The notes beneath the pieces are model-generated. The model ran no database searches. It saw only the letters and a program-made list of their open reading frames with translations, and was not told the DNA's origin. Shown piece after piece: positions 59,063 through 64,000 of a stretch of 64,000 bases of DNA (its first letter is position 1; every line of letters starts with the position of its first letter). The DNA lies in the NCBI RefSeq assembly GCF_037325665.1, contig NC_090254.1:16264951-16328950 (forward strand), in the 5' to 3' direction. The DNA is from Littorina saxatilis. Lineage: Eukaryota; Mollusca; Gastropoda; Littorinimorpha; Littorinidae. Made by a program: the position numbers and the translations under genes.

Positions 59063-59179
59063 TCTTCTGCGTTCGTGTGCTGAAACTCCCATGTACACTC
59101 GTGTTTTTGCACGAGTGGATTTTTACGTGTATGATCCTTTTTACCCCGCCATTTAGGCAGCCATACGCCGCTTTCGGAG
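59063..59179 (-). mobile_element. 5'-truncated SINE A inside T6
   Basis: Last ~117 bp of the family, with a 13-bp target duplication, AATTGTGAATACT (59050-59062, 59180-59192). Confidence 0.88.
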
Positions 59180-59679
59180 AATTGTGAATACTGATCGATG
59201 TAGAGTGCCGTTGGAAACAGTCGTTACATTGGATTTCTAGGAAACTGTTTAACAGCGACATCATACATCAGAAATTCCTAATATTTGGCACAAAGATACA
59301 CATGTATCAATCTACAATCATATAGAACGATTTTTGACAACAGACTACAGTTGAATTTTGATATCTTTTGTCATGAGGATGAACAAATTTCTTACTGCAT
59401 ATTCATTACAATAATTTAAATTCAACTGTAGTTTTTAACAAAAAACACGTTCTTTATGATTGTAGATATAATACATGTGTATCCTTAAATATTATGAATT
59501 TTTGATGTATGATGTTGCTGTAAAACTGTTTTCTAGAAATCCCATATGGTGCTGTTAATGCTAGATTCCACAGCAACAGCAGTCTATATCCATCCACAAT
59601 GTTTTCATTCATTTTAATAAGTCACTTCAAGAATTAACCAGAAAACCAAGTTATTCCTATTCTAGACTATTCTTCAAGT

Positions 59680-60189
59680 TTAAAGGCACAATGCAGCTCA
59701 CAGCCTTAGTTTTGCGTTTTTGTTGCAGCTGAGTGCATTTACAGTTCAAAAATCCCCTTATGGTAGTAAAACAAACCCAAAACTACCCAACGACGACATC
59801 TGTGAAGCTCGACAGTTTCTTGTTCACGCGAGTGCATAAATTAACCTAGTTATTACGTGGTGTTTGGTCTGAGTTCGATTCAAATGAGTGATTCCGGCCT
59901 CCATTTTGTTTTACACAAACTCATGATGATGTCTCACATTGTTTGCAGTGACGTACGTGTCTTTTTGTGCATGATGTGGTGATCTACCTGATCTAAATTT
60001 AGATCCAAAAATAGGTCAAGACCAGCCGGGACAGAGTCCGAAATTAATTCGTAAAAAAATCGCAGTTCTTGACTCTTTGGGTGCAAGTCAATGAAACTTG
60101 GTAGTTCTTCTAACGGATAGCTGCCTGAGGTATGACTAAAAGCCCCAGGGGATCCGTGCACCTGGATTTGACAAGTTCAGTACCTTTAA
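59680..60189 (-). mobile_element. TTAA MITE T5, copy b
   Basis: Inverted relative of 58462-58973 between TTAA sites, inserted into the right arm of T6. It separates TTCTTCAAG from GTTTGGTCATTTTACTGCCG. Confidence 0.82.
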
Positions 60190-60428
60190 GTTTGGTCATT
60201 TTACTGCCGCACATTGCCTTAAGTCATAAATAAAGGGTTCCAGTAACATACCATTCTTCTTTATTTTGATTATGAACTTTGGAAGGTTAGATTTTGGAAT
60301 CAGTTTTTTTTTAAATATTTCCTTGATGTGTTGTAATAAGATCAACCGTCTGCTTGGACATATACTAAAGATCCACTACCTGGCTGCTGTCTGCGGAAAA
60401 TCGATTAATTCATAGACAAATATGCCTT

Positions 60429-60725
60429 AGGCCTAAAAAAAAAAAAATAGGTGTGGTTACGGTAACCCGACCTACCCTATTTTTAGGGGCCGATCCTATA
60501 ACTTTTTATTACATTTGTAAAAAAAAAAAAAAAAAACCGAGTACAAAAAACGCAATGAAAGCAAAAGCGCCCGTGTCGCACACTTATTTCCCTGTCAATT
60601 AGGTTTAATTTGTACACATTAGAAACTTGAAAAAAAAGTTTAAAAAAAAAAAAGTGATTGCCTACCTACCTACCCTATTTTTTTTGGCTATGTTACCGTA
60701 ACCACACCTATTTTTTTTTGTTGGC
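60429..60725. mobile_element. MITE M2, copy 3
   Basis: Inverted orientation relative to the copies in the transporter gene; AGGCC, TAGGTGTGGTTACGGTAAC ends and CGCCCGTGTCGCACACTTAT in the interior. Confidence 0.8.
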
Positions 60726-61370
60726 CTTACAGGGAAGCAGCTAGCCAGTTGACTGTACGTGTGTTTGTGTAGAGGTGTTCTTATTGCATGTTCAAGCCAG
60801 GACAGATGGTGACCTGAAACATTTACACATTACACATGTATGCAGGACTGCTACTTTAAGCTTAGGTGCAAGTGTGATGATATAATTATTTGTTTGACTG
60901 ATTATGGGCATTAAAATAAAACTGCAAAAAGAATACTTACACTTGAGATCTGATTTTGTGCGTGTCTGTGTGTATGTGCGCATGAGGGTGAGTGTGGGCC
61001 ATTTGACATACTTGCAGAAGAAACCAACAGAGGTAACTGATAAACTGCATTTATTAACACAAAGAGGTAAACAAAGTGAGTTCACACATTTCACAAAAGT
61101 AAGAAAAGGCAGTCTCACATGTGTGATAGTCTAGGAATACCAATGCATTCACAATATTTAGTACTCACATGAATGGCCCAAGAAAACTATAGGCTGAGAA
61201 TGCAAGTTCTAATTTGGCACATTTGTACATGTAGCTGCATCCACTAGACATATATCCATCTTACAATAAAAAAAACTAGTGGTTAGGATATGGGCCTGAA
61301 AATCTCAAGGTCCTAGGTTCGAATCTCTGCAGAGGCATTTACTTTTTCCCCTTAGTTAAAATAAAAATGC

Positions 61371-62768
61371 TCAATCGAGAGAGAGCAACCGTAAAGTTAC
61401 CAGCGTAAAAGTAAAGTGTTGAATGCAGCTGTAAAGGTCATGCCAGCAGTGTGGGTCAGTTCTGGTAGCTCTGTCAGCACAGAATGGACTGAATCTGATC
61501 ATCATCCTCAGCAAAGCCAGGCACCACTCTGCAAGCTGCCTGCACGTCATATCTCGGCACCCCACTTCCTGGAAAATAAAGAAAATGTATTACATACTGA
61601 GCACATTCAGACTTTGCTGTGCGCTGATGGGGATATGTTTTTGGTATTGAGAAGAGGGTGTGTGGTGGGGGTGCCGGAAGGTAGGTAGGAAGTAATACAT
61701 GTACTTGTTCTTCACACAATCAGTGGGATGGAGAATGGTGTGGGTGATACTGACAGTGACAACTATTAACTAAACTGTAAACATTGTTCTGTAATATTAC
61801 AGGTGCCATCATTCCTTCCTGTGAAAACCATTTATTTATATACTTTCATCATTAAAATTAAAAAGAATCTTTCATCATTAAAATTAAAAAGACTTCCTCA
61901 CAAGAACCTTTCTAACGACATGATATCTTGTTATGCTGCTGATGTGAGCGGTTTTTCTGGAATGTGATGGAAATTTACTATTTTTTTAATTGACAGCATG
62001 AGCCCTCATCCCACACACATTCCCTATTTAGCGTTGACACCTTACAGTTTTGTTGAGAAATGTGATGTGAAGTCATTCAGAAAATTCTAACACTGCGCAG
62101 GGGCAGTCAGGGTGTTGATACGTTTTACTATATTATATAACTCTTATTCCATGTAAAAAATTTAAAAAAACTATAAAAAAAACTGGCCAGATCTGTGATT
62201 GTGAGCCAAGGAAAGGACTGACTGTATTTAAAATAATTTGAGTAATGAGTAAATCTTTCATTCTAGCTATTTCATGTTTTACTTTCTTGCATCACAATAG
62301 TTCAAATCAATGTTCATGAATACAAACAGCATAATGCACTTTATGAGTATAGGGTTGCAACAAACTTTAAGATGAGAAGGAGAGAGAAAATAAAGATATT
62401 TGTACCATTATGTATACAAAGTACATCATACCAATTAGTGAATTACCATGCACAGTATTACTATGCATCTTCAAATGTATGAATAATTTCATCTACAAAG
62501 TACTTGTAAATGTAATACAATTTACAAAGAACAAAAGACTGCTGAATGATCTACATCAGTACATGCATGTTTATAGCTACAGACTACCATCACCAATACC
62601 TTATAAATGTGTAACTTACTCTTCAGGGGTAGTCTGTAATGTAAAGCACCACGCCAAGTCATCCTGATACCTCTCCAGTACATGTATCCATGTTTAAAGG
62701 TAAACTGTTGGAACTGAAAGACAGGAGCTGTATGAATGATGCACATCACCTCTGGTTTCTCGGGAGGC
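61371..62768 (-). pseudogene. P2RX7-like C-terminal domain, diverged second copy
   Basis: Exon 1 (62768-62620; acceptor TTTTTTCAG, donor GTAAGT) starts PPEKPEVMCIIHTAPVF, as in the copy at 1311-1448, then departs from the family frame after one or more small insertions. Exon 2 (from 61568) in the family frame reads EVGCRDMTCRQLAEWCLALL, then RMMIRFSPFCADR, and stops at 61371; this parallels QLVRWCHGVLGRKIRIPLPS C of the first copy. Another frame is open across both exons with a consistent phase, ending AACRVVPGFAEDDDQIQSIL C at 61474, but it lacks family support. Intron position and splice sites are shared with the first copy. Most likely decayed. Confidence 0.5.
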
Positions 62769-63113
62769 CTGAAAAAAACCATAACAATATTAACATAACT
62801 ATTAACATGTCTTGAAAATGAAATAAGTACTATTTCAACTTCACTATCAGAGCCAAATCACTCACTAATTACAACCATAGTTCATACACTGATACAGCAA
62901 CATTTGATTCTGTGCATATAGATTAAAGATCAAGCATTTTCTAAACTTGAGTAAAAAAAATAAGAACACAACAAGCACACACTCTGTGACTCACAGTCAC
63001 ACCCAGTTACTCAGTAACACACACATGACATACACAACAGATGAATCTTGCTCAGTTCTACAAAGGCCACGTTTGCAATGGTCATGTCTTGGATTTTAAA
63101 AACAATAACTTAC

Positions 63114-63283
63114 CTGCTGGTTGATCCAAACCGATGATTGACAATCAGTGAGAGGAAAATGTCCGAGGCTGAGGATACTGCCTGTGGTGGGAGGGCGTTC
63201 CATTCGCCAATGGTGCGAGGAAAGAAAGACTGACTGCTGTCTGTATGATGTTCTGCAGGCTGGGAGTTTATGAGCCTCAGCAT
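63114..63283 (-). mobile_element. LINE reverse-transcriptase C-terminal fragment
   Basis: The minus strand reads SQSFFPRTIGEWNALPPQAV SSASDIF, the SFFPRTI..WN.LP signature at the end of many LINE ORF2 proteins (CR1/Jockey-like). It ends in a good donor (CAG|GTAAGT) whose phase would fit the acceptor at 62768. Confidence 0.6.
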
Positions 63284-63609
63284 GGATCTTCTTCTTCTTC
63301 TTAGGGATAGGTAGCCAACATCAGCGAGCGAGTGCTGAGTGCATTCTTTTCGCTCTATCCTATTAATTCACACATTGACCCTGCAGCAGTGACGATCATT
63401 TCTAGATTGCAATCGGCAAAGTTCGTAGCTCGGATTGCACTCATTCCAGCGCTACCGTGTACTGGGTCAGCGAGACACGAACGACAACTCAAATCGATAA
63501 GCATCCGAACACATCGGAACTTCCGTTTACGTTCGTAGCTACTCGGAAATCCTCGGAAATAGCCTTCGGGATTGAAAGCCCGCAACTGACGTGTGAAAAA
63601 AAATTTCGC

Positions 63610-63945
63610 GTCCGGGCTTCGTCGAACATTACCTGACCAAAATTTCAACCAATTTGGTTGAAAAATGAGGGCGTGGCAGTGCCGCCTCCACTTTCACGAA
63701 AAGCCGGATATGACGTCATCAAAGACATTTATCAAAACAATGAAGAAAATGTTCGGGGATTTCATACCCAGGAACTCTCATGTCAAATTTCATAAAGATC
63801 GGTCCAGTAGTTTAGTCTGAATCGCTCTACACACACACACACACACAGACAGGTCTACACACACACACACGCACATACACCACGACCCTCGTCTCGATTC
63901 CCCCCTCTACGTTAAAACATTTAGTCAAAACTTGACTAAATGTAA
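63610..63945 (+). repeat. Repeat A, copy 2, right part
   Basis: Starts GTCCGGGCTTCGTCGAACAT and continues GCCGGATATGACGTCATC, CATAAAGATCGGTCCAGTAG, a CA tract and CGTTAAAACATTTAGTCAAA. Its GTTAAAACATTTAG is the empty site of the T1 MITE seen in copy 1. Confidence 0.82.
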
Positions 63946-64000
63946 AAAGAAGAAGAAAAAAAAAGATTTTTCTATGCTGATTCTATGACCATTTCTGAGT

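Larger units (their letters stand above)
58970..60222. mobile_element. Palindromic TTAA element T6, carrying a SINE piece and T5 copy b
   Basis: Left end TTAAGGAAATGTGCGGCAGT AAAAT and right end ATTTTACTGCCGCACATTGC CTTAA are inverted. Further in, GGAATAACCTGGTTTTCTG and its inverse, then TCTACAATCATA...ACAAC and its inverse near 59310-59470, show that nearly the whole element folds back. Interrupted by a SINE piece (59063-59179) and by T5 copy b. Confidence 0.75.
55468..63609. mobile_element. 8142-bp element with long terminal inverted repeats and 9-bp target duplication
   Basis: The left end (55468-55516) starts GCGAAATTTTTTTTCACACG and is perfectly repeated, inverted, at 63561-63609 (49 bp). 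Similarity continues with gaps to about 100 bp, including ACGGAAGTTCCGATGT-type sequence. GTCCGGGCT flanks both ends (55459-55467, 63610-63618). The flanks are the two halves of one copy of repeat A; the copy at 4858-6118 has the unoccupied site GTCCGGCCTTCGTCGAA. Nine-base duplications and long TIRs are typical of Mutator-like elements; no transposase was recognised, so it is non-autonomous or of another type. Inside: spliced transcript candidate (plus), M4-type, T5, T6 and M2 MITEs, P2RX7-like exons and a LINE fragment (minus). Confidence 0.85.

Noticed and set aside
61474-62768. Intact two-exon gene ending AEDDDQIQSILC
   Set aside because: The frame is open and in phase, but comparison with the copy at 1311-2335 shows that the family frame is a different one; the open frame is probably accidental.

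Overview
This window is intron-rich animal DNA with a very heavy load of small transposons. The mix fits a marine mollusc, most likely a gastropod: several tRNA-headed SINE families, many TTAA- and TA-flanked MITEs, CA/TG/GA microsatellites, and host genes with GT-AG introns. The species is an inference; the sequence cannot prove it.

Two host genes can be read end to end. On the plus strand (6318-20430) twelve exons join without a phase break into a 624-residue MFS transporter of the MFSD8/CLN7 (lysosomal) type. It has a large inserted loop between helices 6 and 7 and a C-terminal acidic-dileucine motif. On the minus strand (49740-40535) six exons join into a 1266-residue protein of the ZAP/PARP12 family: RGG/proline-rich N-terminus, winged helix, four CCCH fingers, a fifth finger, WWE region and PARP domain, ending in a CaaX-type box (CLIS) like the one known on long human ZAP. 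This looks like an antiviral RNA sensor or mono-ADP-ribosyltransferase tethered to membranes.

Layout: 1-1245, end of a DIRS-like element; 1311-2335, decayed P2RX7-like domain gene; 2469-4545, minus-strand exons of an unnamed NEN-motif family plus a broken THAP domain; 4858-6118, repeat with a nested TTAA MITE; 6258-20430, transporter gene with introns full of repeats; 20.9-30.6 kb, repeats and no host gene; 31.0-32.0 kb, broken SWIM-type gene pieces; 34.3-34.6 kb, palindrome with a telomere-like core; 37.0-38.5 kb, old tandem array; 40.5-49.7 kb, PARP gene; 50-54.9 kb, repeats and a LINE 3' end; 54.9-63.9 kb, a repeat split by one 8142-bp element.

That element (55468-63609) is the most unusual feature. 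It has 49-bp perfect terminal inverted repeats, continuing imperfectly to about 100 bp. It is flanked by a 9-bp target duplication, GTCCGGGCT, and interrupts a repeat whose uninterrupted relative is also in the window. It carries a small spliced transcript candidate, a P2RX7-like domain copy, a LINE fragment and several younger nested MITEs.
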